Shown one piece after another: positions 23,701 to 36,420 of a DNA stretch of 64,000 nt (position 1 is the stretch's first letter; every line of letters starts with the position of its first letter). The DNA comes from Chiua virens (Eukaryota > Basidiomycota > Agaricomycetes > Boletales > Boletaceae). The notes under the pieces are model-generated. The model made no database searches and was not told the DNA's origin. It saw only the letters and a list, made by a program, of their open reading frames with translations. Made by a program: the position numbers and the translations under genes. Location of the stretch: contig JAHNUO010000011.1 in NCBI GenBank assembly GCA_019787685.1, forward strand, positions 1,550,001-1,614,000, given 5' to 3'.

Positions 23701-24856
23701 GAAGAGATAACGGAGATTCGTGGTCAGGCCGGGCCCGCGTTCGCTCGACTTGGGGATCATGGCCACTTCCCCGCTGGATTCGAGAAAGGGAATGCGTAGG
23801 TCGTATCCTGTCCCCAGTATCACAGAATCAATGTCGTGACGATGCGAGCCGTCGGCGAAAACGACCGCGTCGGGGGTAAAGTAGGCGATTTCGGGCACAA
23901 CCTCGACCGGCCCGGTAGCCGGATCCTTCTGGCTGCGCACTGAATGATAGACCTCGCCGTCGTTCAGCCAAGTGCGACAATCGTACAGAATGGCATGGTA
24001 CCTACCTTTCGAGCATGCAATGCCACCTGGGATGCGGCGTCCCGCCCACTCGCCCCAGAGCCCACCACGATGACCGTCTGATTCGTATATCGTTCCGGCT
24101 CGCGGTAAAAGATCGAATGCAGGAATCTCGCGCTGCCTCCCACTGGCACCATTTCTGTGGCTCAACCAGTCGTCCTGACCCGGGAACGTGACCACGTGCG
24201 GAAAATGATTATGCCCATTGGCGACGACCAAATGGTCAAACGACCGTCGCGTCTCACGGCCGTCTTGGTCCGTCACGACGATATCCCAGTGCCCCTCCTG
24301 CGGCGAACCGACCCACGACGCCTGACAAGACGGTGTGGTTGAGCAGAATATACGGCATCAGGTTGTACGTCTGTGCAAAGTCTTGATGGTATCTCTCAAC
24401 GTAGTCGTGACGCGCGAACAGAGGGGTTCCAGGCGGGAAGGGAACGCCAGGAAAGGACATCCTGGGTACGGGGACGTTGGTGTGCAGGTTGGGGTACAGC
24501 GGTGTCTCGGGCAGAGTGGGCGAATGAATGGGTTGGGGGTCTGGGAGCCTGTGTGACCAGGTCAGGGGGTCAGGGACAGTGGCACATGCCAGTGGGTGCA
24601 GAGAAGGGCCCACCAGATCCCGCCGACGTCTCGGCGTTGCTCGTACACCTACTATATCGAGGTTGCCGTACAGCTCGTCCTCGAGGTTCACGAGTGCACA
24701 TAGCATCGCAAGGCCAGCACTTCCAGCGCCGACAATGCCCACAGATTTGCTTGCATGCGCAACCTCGAGTTGGTGTCGGGGAAGGCCCCATTCGGCATTT
24801 TGGAAAAAGACGAGACCTAACAAAGACACAAAGAAATGGTGGACGTCAAACATCAT
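23161..24856 (-). pseudogene. flavin-containing monooxygenase-like gene, interrupted by frameshifts
   Basis: A class B flavoprotein monooxygenase (FMO type): FAD site 'VGIVGAGSAGLAMLCAL' near the N-terminus, 'VYEQRRDVGGIW', a 68-nt intron, then 'LPDPQPIHSPTLPETPLYP' and 'FDHLVVANGHNHFP'. The second Rossmann site 'VIVVGSGASGRDAASQ' follows, then 'SVILGTGYDLRIPF'. The C-terminus is long and intact to the stop. The N-terminal Met at 24856 begins a hydrophobic segment. Three one-base frame shifts break it, at about 24649 (between 'LDIV' and 'VYEQ'), 24320 (between 'HTVLS' and 'SWVGSPQ') and 24140 (before 'ARFLHSIFYR'). Each is compatible with one extra base. It may be dead or the sequence may carry errors. 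Confidence 0.7.
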
Positions 24857-25238
24857 AAAACGATAGCGTGGACAATCGAGTGCTTTGCATGATTCTTCTG
24901 AAGCAGCTTTGTGTGACCTTTTGAAGTCATTTTTGACGCAGATTGCGTGTGGTGATGATAAATCGGTCCGATATTTGGGAATCAAAGACAGACATATTTA
25001 GGCAGCAGCCACGTCATGTGGACTCGGTGATACTGCCTGGGTTTGTAAGGCTATCTGTAACCAATGGCAGATCTACCATGGCGACAATCTTGACGGGAAA
25101 AGCAGCAGTCTTGCGCACACTGTAATGGTATCTTGCATGTGCTTATGAAGGTTGGTGGACGCATGTTTGACCAGTTGAGGATGTCTGAAAAAGCTGGCAA
25201 GGTGGCAAAACGTGTATGTATTTTGAAGCTAAAAAATG

Positions 25239-25322
25239 TGGACAAATCCGGACTCGAACCGGAGACCCCCCGCAAGTAACACCATGCTAAGCGGATGTGA
25301 TAACCAGCTACACCATATGCCC
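25239..25322 (-). tRNA. tRNA-Ala (AGC) with a short intron
   Basis: Minus strand; cloverleaf with acceptor GGGCATA / TTTGTCC and discriminator A. The G3:U70 pair is the alanine identity element. The anticodon stem is TCCGC/GCGGG with anticodon AGC after T33, and an intron of about 10 nt (TGGTGTTACT) sits after position 37. The T arm is TCCGG-TTCGAGT-CCGGA. One acceptor pair (U6-U67) is mismatched. Confidence 0.9.
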
Positions 25323-25430
25323 GACAAATATGACTCGGACAAGCTACACTGAGTATTGTATACCACATCCCATTTTCTCATAGTATGTGGTGGTTCTACT
25401 CGTTACACGGATCTTTGCTCGTCCTCTCTG

Positions 25431-26715
25431 TCACTGCGTCCACCAAACGCGCATCACTTTCCTACTGACGCCACTACACTTGTCCCAGATAGTCTCTACT
25501 CGAGCGCCACTCACCATCGACTCGACACAGCGCACAAACTCAAAGATACCACCTCCAACGCCAAAGTACACTGTCTTGGCTGCAACGAGGCACGTGTGTT
25601 GCTCGTCCCCTGCCGCGTTATGCATGACGCGTACCAGACTCGGGAGGCTGTCTGGGTGGTAAATAGTTTCGGACGTGAGAACAAGGTGGTAGGGTCCACC
25701 GGCGTGGGCAAGGTCAAAGGTGTCCCACGACCCGGAGAAGAAGCGGAGGTGAAGATGGTGGGCGTGGAGGGAGGTCTTGAAGGCTTGAAGGAGCTCGGGG
25801 GTAATGTGGAGTATTGAGTCCAAGTCGTCGGGTTCTTGGGGCTCTGAACTACGGTAGGATTCTGCAGCTGGCGAGATATCTAGGAGGGCGTGATGCAGAA
25901 GGAAAATGGAGTGCATGAATTAAACATGGAAGATATATAGGCTGGTCTCATCAGTTTGGGTAGAGGTCACTTACACCAAGCGAGGATGACATTTGGCATG
26001 GTCACCAGCTGCAGGACAGAGGCGTTATAATCTTGTAGATGTATGTGTGTATCCGTGTCACTGATTACCGGCGATGAAAATATTTCCTGTAAGATACAGA
26101 GCGTTGGGACAGCTGTACCGCACCCCAGCTGGGTAAAAATAAATTGGGTTAACAATGGCATACGTCATCCAAAATATAATAGCAATTGAGATCTACCTCC
26201 AACGTGCGTCTGCCTATGGCATTGGCAGCATGTCCATCTCGTTTGAGACAATGGGCTAGATCGAGACTGCATTCCCATGTTTTCAAGCCGCCTTCATACA
26301 CGAGGGGGACCAGATCAGAAGGGTTGTCAATGAATTGGAGCGCAGACGTTAAACTGGGGTTTGTTTCGGATAATTTATTTACGAAGGCGGAATCAACATA
26401 ATCAGTGCCCTCGGAGATCAGCTGAAATCGCGCGTCGAAAAGATCTCGACGTGCGAGCTTGAGGTCGGGAATGCGATTATTTGGAGAGGGCACGAAGAAA
26501 AACGAGTAAGACAGTTGTGTCGGTAACGTTGCTAGCTAAACTTGATCGGCGAAGTGAATAGATAGAAGAAAGTGTTACATGATGCATACCAGCGAATCGA
26601 GATCAATCTCGGAAATGACGGTGCCGTGCCCTGTATTCGTAGGGGGTAGGATCGTCGATTCAGTCAACGAGGTCTCGTCTATTCCATCAGCCACATCAAA
26701 GCTGAATTGAAACAT
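25431..26715 (-). CDS. METTL18/HPM1-type protein-histidine N-methyltransferase
   Basis: Start at 26715 (MFQFSFDVADGIDET). The next exon gives 'DLVPLVYEGGLKTWECSLDL', the family signature before the SAM fold. Then come SAM motif I 'LGCGTAVPTL' and 'DTHIHLQDYNASVLQLVTMPNVILAW'. The last exon has 'SGSWDTFDL..GGPYHLVLTSETIYHPDSLP', 'LVAAKTVYFGVGGGIFEFV' and 'GVSRKVMRVWWTQ'. The family methylates a histidine of ribosomal protein uL3 (yeast Hpm1, human METTL18). Length and motif order fit a complete gene of four or more exons. A tRNA-Ala lies just downstream. Confidence 0.85.
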
Positions 26716-28309
26716 GACCCAGGTTGGTACGGTAAAAAGGCTTTTAACAAACAAGTGCAAGCACGGAACATAGAATTTGTTACATAATATGCTGTAACTC
26801 ATTGTTCCTCGCTTAACACTTGTCCACTGTGGTCCACACATGGATATTTCGGTAGAACAATAGGGTGGACAGTGTGGTATAAAAGCTAACAAGATGACAT
26901 ACTATCCAGAAAACAAACATCTACATGGACACATATCTCGTTATGGCACTCCCGACGTCTGACGCGTCCGTCGCGTTGAAAATTTGAAGAACTATGAACA
27001 TCAGGACCCTCAGCCTAGTGTACATGCTGGGATCGGATATTGTACTGTTGGATAAGGTAGCTGTGTTCTCCTGACCGTCCTTTTGAAACCATTCGTTCGG
27101 CAGGTATTCGACTGGACCGACCGACGCCGATGATATACCTATCGTGCACGGCTTTGATAGTCGTCCTCTTAAGTTTTTCGTTATTATTCTCATTCGTTCT
27201 AATTTTCCTCCACGATCCAGGCCACCATGCGATTCTGGTCCCTGGTGAAACGACCTATGACATCGAGATTGCGATGATATCCCGCGCATCCTTGGAGGTC
27301 GTCAGTAAGCCTACCTTCTGCCAGCAACATCGACCAAGTTCAAAGTAACCTTCGGGGCTCACCTGTCTAACCTGTGTCCAGTTGGTGAAAGTTAGCCTGG
27401 AATGTGGGGCGCCCTGGACACCCAAGTGCTGGGGACTTTGGAGTGTCGATTTCGATCTTCAATGTCAAAATTTTGCCGTAGTCACATCCGCGATGTACTA
27501 TGAATTGCGATTACCATATATTTTCCTCGAAAGTGACTCGGATTCCGCTGCGACAAACTTGAGTCCCAGTGACAAGTGACGACCCAGAAATTCGGTCATA
27601 TTGTGGTCGAATCCCCGACTCCCACAGTAGTGGGAGAGGGTTTTGTACTATCTGGACAGGACGTGGTTTGAGGGCGGCTGCGGTATTTCGAGCTGTCATT
27701 CATGACTCCTGGCGAAACGGAGCAACGATACCAACCTCACGGACGAGGTGCGATACGCAGCCCAAAGGATGATACCCCACCGTTCTCCGAGCTTCTCACA
27801 TTCAAGTTTGATCGATTCCTGCATCACACTGGGTTGGTTAGGAAGCCAATGACGAAGTTCTTCCGCCATCCATTGTGTCTCGACATTCTCTGTGTGGTGG
27901 ACCAGCCTCGTCCTATAGGTATTCAGTCGGAAAACATCAACTTGAAGCAAGCTGTGACTGTCAATGAAAGCGGTACTCACAGGATCAAACGACGACTCGG
28001 AGGTCCGGGCACAATGATTTGGGCTCATATAGGGTCTAGTTATGGTAACGTAGGTATTTCGTGGCCCGTTCCGATTGCTGATGCGCTGATACGGCATCAG
28101 TAAATTTACAAAGGTCTTTTTTCGTCTTATTCATTACTAAGAGCGCGTTCATCTCAGGGGTTCGCTAAAAATGTCTGTACAATCTTGGTTCGACGTGGCT
28201 GTGTGATCGCATTTGGCGAGCTCTCTCAAGTAGTCGCCCTTTTAGGCGAGTATAAGAACAACAAGGCAGGTTCTGACTGCTCTCTGCAGATACCCACCAC
28301 ATACCCAAC
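26716..28309. other. stretch with unassigned coding-like fragments
   Basis: Both strands are open at 27696-28103. The minus reading ('VETQWMAEELRHWLPNQPSV', 'LECEKLGERWGIILWAA') looks more protein-like than the plus one, and further minus pieces lie at 26921-27289 ('VEYLPNEWFQKDGQ') and 27511-27699. I could not assemble a gene or name a family. The last few hundred bases should contain the nuclease promoter. Confidence 0.3.
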
Positions 28310-29695
28310 ATGCGTTTCTCCTCCGCCCTCACATTTGCGGTCGGTGCCGCCCTGATACCGCAGACATTAGCTTGGGGCGCCGTCGGTATGTCGCGTTGGA
28401 AGTCCTAATACACTCACTAACAGCATTGTGACACTCAGGCCACGAGGTCGTCGCGACCATTGCAGAAATGCATCTCCACCCCTCGGTGATGCCCAAACTC
28501 TGTCACATCCTCGACTACAAAGGCGCGTGTCACCTCGCGCCCGTCGCGTCATGGGCGGACAATATCCGCAGGCTGGCAAAATACAGATGGACGGGACCAC
28601 TGCACTACGTTGGTGCTGTGGACGACTACCCCAGTCAGACATGCGCCTTTCCCGGTGAGAAAGGCTGGGAAGGCAGAACACACATCAATGTGTTGCATGC
28701 TATCCGGAATACCTCTACCGTCTTGCACGAATTCGAGGTCGGACGCAAGGCGTCCGCTGTTCCGATTATTGACAAGAGGAATAGAGAAGACGTGCCAGAC
28801 TACGTCCAGGATGCGCTCAAATTTTTGATTCACTTCGTCGGCGACATGCACCAGCCACTTCACCTCACCAACCGGAACCGTGGCGGTAACGACGACAAGG
28901 TCGCGTTTGATGCGCATACTACGAGTGCGTATCCATCCTTTCTGATTCTTGCATTGGTATTCATCGTTCTTTGTCCTTCTCTGGGATTTTCACTACAGAC
29001 CTCCACAAAGTATGGGACAGTCTTCTTATCACGGAGCGTATGAACACCCTCTCCTCAAACTACTCTCATCCCCTCCCCCTCGCAGACGTCGAGCTCTTCC
29101 TCCACGGCAGAAACTACGACCCATACGTCCGTCGTGTCGTCTGGGAAGGTCTCCTCGGTAAATGGGAGGACGAACTGGAGTCGTGGCTTGCTTGCCCTGC
29201 TCCCAGCGCGTCAGAACAGCCCCATCGCGAGCTCCCATCGACCTGGCAAGCCGTCCTGTCCCTCTTGTCATCCCCGGCCAAGTTCATGGCCCAAGCCGTG
29301 AGCATGACCATCGGCATGGACATGAACACGATACCCAACATGAGCCTGTGGGACGCCAAGGAAGAAAGCAACGATGGGGGCCTCGGGGTCGACGATGCTA
29401 CCCTGTGCCCGTACGCCTGGGCTAAATCGATCCATCACTTCAACTGCGACTTTGTGTTCCCCAAGAACTCGACATCAAGTTGCGCATGTACAACTCGCAC
29501 GTGTACGAGCACGACGACCTGAGGTCAAAGTATTTCGAATTGAATACCCCCGCATATGCTGGCATGATCCAGGAAGAGTGGGTCATTGAGAAGCTGTTGG
29601 CACAAGCTGGCGTCCGGCTTGCTGGTGTCCTCAACGGAATTTTTGCAGATGCTGAGGACGGCGAGATCAGGGAACGCCGTCTTACTTTGTACTGA
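28310..29695 (+). CDS. S1/P1 nuclease (secreted, zinc-dependent)
   Basis: Start MRFSSALTFAVGAALIPQTL is a signal peptide. Mature Trp-1 follows directly (A-WGAVGHEVVATIAE), and this Trp and the His of GHEVVA are zinc ligands in P1. Then come 'APVASWADNIRR' (Asp), 'PLHYVGAVDDYPSQTC', and 'LIHFVGDMHQPLHLTNRNRGGND' (the His-Asp-His-His zinc cluster). 'NLHKVWDSLLI' follows intron 2, and 'YAGMIQEEWVIEKLLAQAGVRL' is C-terminal. Intron 1 runs from about 28387 to 28440; intron 2 starts after the ACT ACG A codon at about 28924. Near 29463 the frame must shift by one base between 'CDFVFP' and 'ELDIKLRMYN', where no intron fits. Members degrade single-stranded DNA/RNA extracellularly. Confidence 0.83.
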
Positions 29696-30026
29696 TGATG
29701 ATATACCTAATAGATGTATTATTTACACCGGCAACCTATCCAGCGCGCGCATTGTGAATTTGTGACCGTTTTTACACCGAAGGAAGAACATTATCTGGTA
29801 TATTGTAGCTTGGTTGAACCTCGCTGCTTGTCGTCCTTGCTCATGCACATGTTCCGGTGGGTCAAATTATCCAGACGTCGGGTTGACCTTGTCAGTGCTA
29901 TCCACTTCAAGTTACACGTCATCATTTCGATATTCGTAACGAGCGAGAAAAAAAACGGTTCATCGAGTCCATGTATTCCACATTATGGCGTCCTTTCTAT
30001 CACCATCTCGCCGCGTCATCGACCTC
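29696..30026. other. convergent 3' flanks of the nuclease and SEC31
   Basis: About 330 bases between two convergent genes. I see no gene in it. Confidence 0.5.
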
Positions 30027-33000
30027 TCACAAGTACATGATCAACTGCTTAATACCCGTCATCCAGAGCCCGATATCGTCCGTTTGCGAACCCCGGGTGA
30101 GTAAATCGACGTGAATACCCAGCGCTGCATCTCGATCGTGGGCAGCAATCGCTAGCAAGTGTCCGGTCAGCCACGGCATCGCCACACCAATACGGCACGT
30201 ACCTTGGACGAGCACGAGCAACCGGTCCACGATAGGTTTGGACAGCGTCTCAGCAGTTGAGCGCGTCAAACAAGGGATTGATACGACGCTCGAGGTCATC
30301 GACCATGCGCTTTCGTTGAGGCTGTGTATAAAACGTCAGCGCGCGATCCAATGCACGGATGCAAAGGGAATGAGGCATACAGGGCACCGTTTGCTTCAAA
30401 TGCACCAACTCTTCCGTCAATACGTCATAAATCGGCTGCGCAAACTCTGGAATGTGCGTGCGATCGCCGGGTGCTAAATGAGGGTAAGGACACGTTGAGG
30501 ACGGGAATGCCACTTTTCAAGGACGTCACGTACGGTATTTGGGCGGCGGCGGACCTCTTGGCGGCGGCGGCGGCGCACGCGCGGGTGGAGGTGCGGCGCT
30601 CGGACCACCTGGAGGAGGTCCGTGCTGCTGAGGCGGCATCCCACCTATCGGATGTTGTGGCTGAGGAGGACCCCTCACCGGTGGCGGACCTTGGTTGATA
30701 GAAGGTGGTGGCCCATACGGTCCAGGTTGTGGGTGAGCCTGAAGTGGTGCGTGCGGGTGCGGGTGCGGGTGCGGTGGTGCGTGAGGCGGCATGTGAGGCG
30801 ATGGATGAGGTGGCGCATGAGATCCTTGTGAACCTGGGACGGAGGAGGCGCGTATGGCCCGGGCGGCAACAGGATTTGGCCTGGCGGTGGTACAACGAAC
30901 GCATCAGCGTGCTGTGAAAACCCACCAGGCCCAGGTGCGCCAGGCGGCGGCGTCGCGCGCCCATATGGTCCCGGCGGTGGCACGTGGCCGCGTGGAGGTC
31001 CCGGAGGGGGCGTGGCTCTCGTGTATGGCCCAGGTGCTTGTCCGAGTGGCACAGATCCCAGTGAGGGCGACGTATAATGTCCCCCTCCAGTATGGGGAGG
31101 TGGTTGTACAGGCGGCTGAGCAGAGGTAGAGATAGACCTTACTGGTGGCAAGCCCCGAGGCGGAGGAGGAAGATTCTGTACACTCGCAGGGCGTTGGGGA
31201 GGTAAAGGTGCTCCATGGCCCGCGAATGGACTGCTTGGTGTAGGTGGGGACTGCATTGGGTTTGGGAATGGGTTGACTGATAGGTTCGCGTTTGAGAGCA
31301 CCGATCGATCCAGCAGTGCGCCCCGCCTTATTGGCATCAGGTGGGTCGTTCCAGCCTGCGTTCTGGGCACGCATAGGTGGTACGCCTGAAAGGGGACGAA
31401 CGGGGGGTGGACCTAAAGGCGGTTTGACATGTGGAGGCGGTGTGTACGGAATTCCAGTATTGTGTGGGAGGTATACAGGGTGTGCTGGCTGATATGCCGG
31501 CTGGGGAGGAGCGTACTGGCCACCACCTTGGAACGGAACCGCAGGAACCGGGACACTGGGAGGTCGATTTGGAACCGGTTTTGAGGCAACGCCATTGCTG
31601 GGAACAGCCAGCGCGAGTACGAGACGTTTGCCCAGACAAGGTCAACAGCCGTTCGCGCACCGCTGCAAAGTCCAAGGCAGACCCTGTGTACGCCTCTGGT
31701 GTCAGCCTCAGATACTCGACGGCTTCCTTGATGAGACCCTGTGCAGCTAGCATCTCGGCATATTCGAAATACCTATCATAGAGTGCTGCGAGTTTGTAAG
31801 TCTTGACTGCGTCATCCGTGTTTCCAGCGGCCACCGAGAGGTCTCCGTCAACATATTTAACAGCCCCACGGAAGACAGTCACTTTCTCGATGAACGTCTG
31901 CAAGGCGTGTGCGTGTGTTGCGTAGCGTGAGGTGGACTCGGAGGGGTCAGGGTTTCTGACTCGGCGACCTTCTTCTTCGGCTAGCTCTTCGGTCCATATG
32001 TTGACCAACCTCTCGAGGCGCCCAGCGGCCAGGTAGGTCAGAGTTGCTGTCTTCCTCAATTCCATCGCATCGGCAACGCTCTCCGAAGGTCCGTCGTTCC
32101 CAGCAAGAACAACCCCAGCTTGGAACTCGAGTCGGGCTCCAAGCTGCTCTGCCAGCCCTCCAAATTCATCTCCGCTCGCAAACGTACAAAGGACAACAAA
32201 CACTTCAGCCCACTCTGAGAGGTGGGCATTCTGCACAACATCATCGAGATCATTAGTAACAATGCTCTGGAACAGGCGAAGGTATGGATGCTGGGTGGTT
32301 TGACTTTCAAAGTAGGCTTTCTGAGTGCGTTGTAGGAGATCGTCGCCGCCTTTGATAGCTAGGAGGAGAGCGTCAGCGTAACGCTCTGCCGAGAGACAAA
32401 GCTCGACAGCGCTGCCAAAGTCCCCGAGGACCAATGCACGCGTGACAAGTCTGTCTGTTTCACTTTCGTCGGCAGGGTAAATCCTAAAGGTGTTGTTCTT
32501 GACACTTAAGCTCTCGCTGGCGACGCTGGACGGCCTGCTTCCAACAGTAGCAGCTACGCTAGAGTCGATTCCAGTAGTTCGTATGGGGAATAACCATGGT
32601 CCGTGTGTCAGAAGCGTTGGTACCTCGTGCAGCAGCCATGGTGGTGAAGAAGTCGGCACCGGTACCCGCGCCGAACATGGCAATGGCGGGGTCGTCTCCA
32701 AAGAGTGATGGTGCAGTGGTGGTAGATTCCCCATCCGCGGGCGGGGCGTCGGATGTAGACATTTCCGACCCCGTCTTTTCTGTATCCGTCGCTTCCACCT
32801 CGGGCGCAGGCTCGGGATCCACGAAAGAAACCACGGGATCCCGAGGTTCATGACTATCAGGTTCCTCATCCGCTGTGTACCTGAATGCCGGGGTGGTGTA
32901 AGTAGTCTGTTGTGCGCGGGCTTGTTTGAGTTTAGCGACAGCTTCTTCAATCCGTGTCTTGACCTCTTCTTTCGAGTAACCAAGGAGCGTAACCAATTCT

Positions 33001-34892
33001 TCCCTCGAGTTTGATCTGAAGAGACTCAAAAGGGCCTTCCACGTCTCCTCTGCCCCCGACTGCTCACCCATGCTGCTTTGAGCAAACACTTCCAACTTAT
33101 CCTCCTCATCGGCCACCTTGAGCTTCTTGACTCTCGTTACAACGTTTTCCTCGCTGACCACTCCCCTCAAGTGCACAACACTGCTCTGCGTCTTGCCATG
33201 TACACCTTGGAGGTTGCTGACGGTCACCAACTTGCCACCAAACCCAAACGAAGCGGAAACAGGACGACGGAGCCAACGAGGAGGTTGTTTCAGACTGAGA
33301 CTGAGTCCGTGATCTGGAGGTACGGGTAAAGGTGAGTTAAAGATATCGGCGCCAGTTGCTCTCGGAGTAGCCGGTACAGACGCGGGAACGGCGTTGGTCG
33401 ACTGCAAGGAGTGAATGCCGATAGTGCCAGAGAAGAAAGCAGTAGCAAGAAGATCAGGGTTTCGAGGACACCATTCAACTTGGAACGCCCAGTTGTCCGC
33501 AGAAGGAAGCTATGGATCACCGAGGATTGGAGGCACACAACGGGGTTTGCATACATGTACAATGGGACATTAAAGAAGGCGCAACGGACATCAGCGATGG
33601 TCAGAAAAGCGATACAAGTGCACGCACCTCTCCAATGATTTCGGAGGTCTGTGGATTCCAACACAAAGCACGGTTGTCTTTACCGCAAGACAACAACAAG
33701 TCTGCATCTTGCTTACACCAGGATAGTGAAAGTACACCCTTTTCATGGCCAGTAAGGATCTTGGATATCAATGTCAGCAAGATGCCCCAAAGTCTGTGGA
33801 TTAGAGCGGCTCGCCTTTTCTGGTGCTCGGGCGTTGCGAAGATCCCAAACCATAATCACCGGTGACATGTCATCCTCAGAGGCTGTGACGAGTCGCGTAG
33901 CCTAACCATGGGATCAACGAGAACCATCAACAAAACAAAGATACCACTTACATTATCGGGATGCCAAGCAATAGCACTCATGCCTCTCCGTCCTCCAACA
34001 GCCATACCGGTACCAACTGCACCGCCGAGGGTGCCTGCCCCACCACCATATGCAAGGGCTACGACTTCACGTTTGCCACGAAGATCCCATACGACCGAAT
34101 ACCCGGAGCTACTCGCACCAGCGAGCACATACTGCACTTGGTGATTCCATGCGACCGACGTGATCTCATCGAGTTTCGAACTGCGATTGCCAGGGGTGGG
34201 GGAGTAAGGCTTTGAAGGATCATTGAGATCCCAAATATAAACCTAATTTTGGGTACAAACGCGTCGTCGGATGAAGTTACGTGGAAATGAATATGATGAC
34301 GTGGATTATGCAAGTGGAGGCTACTGACCTCCCCGCTGATCGCACCGGAAGACAGTAGATTGGTTTGTACTGGGTTGAAGTCGAGTCCGCGGACAGGACC
34401 GGTATGAATGGTGTTGCGAAGGACAAGTGATTCGGATGCGCTAGAGAAATGACGCGCTGATCAACGAGAGCGAATTGGACCGATTGGTGACTCACTCGAC
34501 ATGAGCGATGATCTTTGCAGGGTCCCACAGGGCAAGTTCACCGTTCTCCATGCCTGCAGCTATAACGCCGAGTGATCGGTCCCTGTGTGCCTGACCCCAT
34601 GCAATGCGGTTGAATCTGTAATGGACAATGTATCTCAATACGCAACACAACCAGCAAGGATAGAAATATACCTCGAGGTATCTGTGACAAAGCCTACAGG
34701 GCTTGAATGAACGTCCGCACCGAGGTCGACTTGATCCTTTTGCATAAAGTCGGGTTGCCATATTTCGAGCTGGGATTCATTTGAGAAGGACTCGTCCAGA
34801 GCGCCAGCGACGGTGCCGGTTGCGATGATGGGGAGTAGTGAAGTCGGAGACCAAGCGAAGGTCGCTGTCCTGTAAATTTCTTTTTGCTTCAT
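30027..34892 (-). CDS. SEC31: SEC31, COPII outer-coat scaffold
   Basis: Start at 34892: [20 protein letters not shown], then '[20 protein letters not shown]', the highly conserved SEC31 N-terminus. WD40 repeats follow ('VWDLRG', 'WNDL'-type), then a helical ALPHA-solenoid region ('[20 protein letters not shown]', '[11 protein letters not shown]', '[18 protein letters not shown]'). A Pro/Gly-rich disordered linker occupies about 30520-31500, and the SRA1-like C-terminal helical domain ends 'GIKQLIMYL' at 30027. SEC31 with SEC13 forms the outer cage of ER-to-Golgi vesicles and stimulates SAR1 GTP hydrolysis. Many short introns; the overall length fits a full-size protein of about 1,200-1,300 residues. 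Confidence 0.88.
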
Positions 34893-35158
34893 CGTCGCCG
34901 GACTCGACGTGTTCAGTGGTCAATTGTAGATCCAAAACTTGTAAAACACGCAAGGCTTTCGTGTCACATGTGCCGGCCCTACATATAAAAGTCACGTGAT
35001 CATAGTCATCCATTTGTCCATTTGGACCAAGTCTTTACTAGTAAAGTCATTGCATGTAATTTTAGTTGTAATGGCACAGCAAGTTTTATTATACACGGCT
35101 AATCGATTGAGAACGTGGTCACTAGAGAATTTGGGATCAGCGTCAAGTACACAAGAAA

Positions 35159-35597
35159 CTAAAACCGAGTTCTCAGAAAAGAAGGGTCCATCATGAAAGA
35201 TCGGACATATGCTTGTATAGTTGATAAAACATCCTCGAAACGAGCATACCGTCGAAAAATATGCTCACCTAACAATTTGTATGCCTCGTCATCCACCCTG
35301 CGAGAAAAACCTCTTGTTAGCCCAAGCTCGAGACGAACGAGAAATAAAAATTTAAAAGACTCAGTTGGTGATGCATGTTCGAGAAAGGGATCATTGGAGA
35401 CGTCACCGGCTCGAGAATGGTTCATATCATCACGAAATACGAACAGGCATCAAACTCACCCCAATTGTGCGATGTCTTTTGGAAGGTGCAAGGTTGTGTT
35501 GAAATGATTTTTGCTCCGAGCATTTTAACTCCGATGTCGGAGTTTGAGCCAGCATCATAAAGCCAAGTGCTCTTTTTCGTTCCAAGTCCATCGCCAT
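35159..35597 (-). CDS. small unidentified protein, spliced
   Basis: Minus-strand reading from MAMDLERKRALGFMMLAQTP at 35597, with a 5' splice site after 'RHRTIG' (GTGAGT). Later exons include 'VDDEAYKLL', which joins in frame to 'AYVRSFMMDPSFLRTRF' and the stop at 35159 once the intron GTGAGC..ACAAG is removed. The middle exon(s) are uncertain. I recognise no family. It lies upstream of SEC31 on the same strand. Confidence 0.45.
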
Positions 35598-36420
35598 GTT
35601 TTTCAACTGTAAGTGTTCTCGTTTACAATTACGGATTTGCCATTCTGTGTGCTGTCGTTATACGATGAACCATCAATCAGTTCTGCTTCCGAAAGAAAGT
35701 AATTTCTTGTGGACAACCTCATACCAAAAATTTCTATCTGATTTCCTCTGGCAGCCTTCTCTTTCCCATTAGTCCTCCGTGCTGACGACCTTCCCGCAGG
35801 TACCACCTCCGTTTTTCCTCACAGGCGATCAAGTCTGTTACGCCGGTGAGCACTTAGATAACTTTTACTGCACTTTTTTCTGGATGAAAACAAAGTTCAT
35901 CCATTCATTGAGTTTACTCGATCTTTGTGCTCCTGTGTGTGCCGCTCCTCGGAGTGATGCACAACAGCTCCGTCTTGGCGTTGTTGTGTTGGCATCGTGG
36001 GATGTTGCATGTCGAGGAACATGAAATCGTGGCTTTTCTGACTCTTGCATCTGATCTCTCCGCTAGTTTGCTAACAAATCGTTATAGTTTTGTAGTTATC
36101 GTGAACACTGTCCTTGTATGCTATTTTTTCCAATGTAATTCTGATGTCCTTGGTTTCTTGTGCGGTATATATGAATCGTCATGTTAAGGTGAAGCTTAGC
36201 GATCATGAGAAGCAATCTCGCTGTGACTCAAATACACGTTGTGAACGTGAGTCGTTCGCTCGGGGCCGCTCGTTTGTTATAGAGCAATGCCAATCCGTCA
36301 TTTAGAAACTCGTTGCCACACAGCTTGTCCCCATCCGACGAACTTGAAGGCTCGCAGCCATGTTAGCGTATACGTAGCTCACGTAGGAAGAACAGTTTCT
36401 CAACATCAGGCAAAGATCAT
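35598..36420. other. intergenic, nothing recognised
   Basis: About 820 bases between the small minus-strand gene and the CFT1 pseudogene. Only short open frames without family signal. Confidence 0.4.

Noticed and set aside
24330..24370. Intron ending at TTGTCAG in the monooxygenase to explain the frame change
   Set aside because: It would remove 'YNLMPYILLNHTVL', which the family keeps as coding sequence.
27702..28103. 133-codon plus-strand frame opposite a 133-codon minus-strand frame
   Set aside because: The two mirror each other; the minus reading looks more natural but neither could be extended into a gene.
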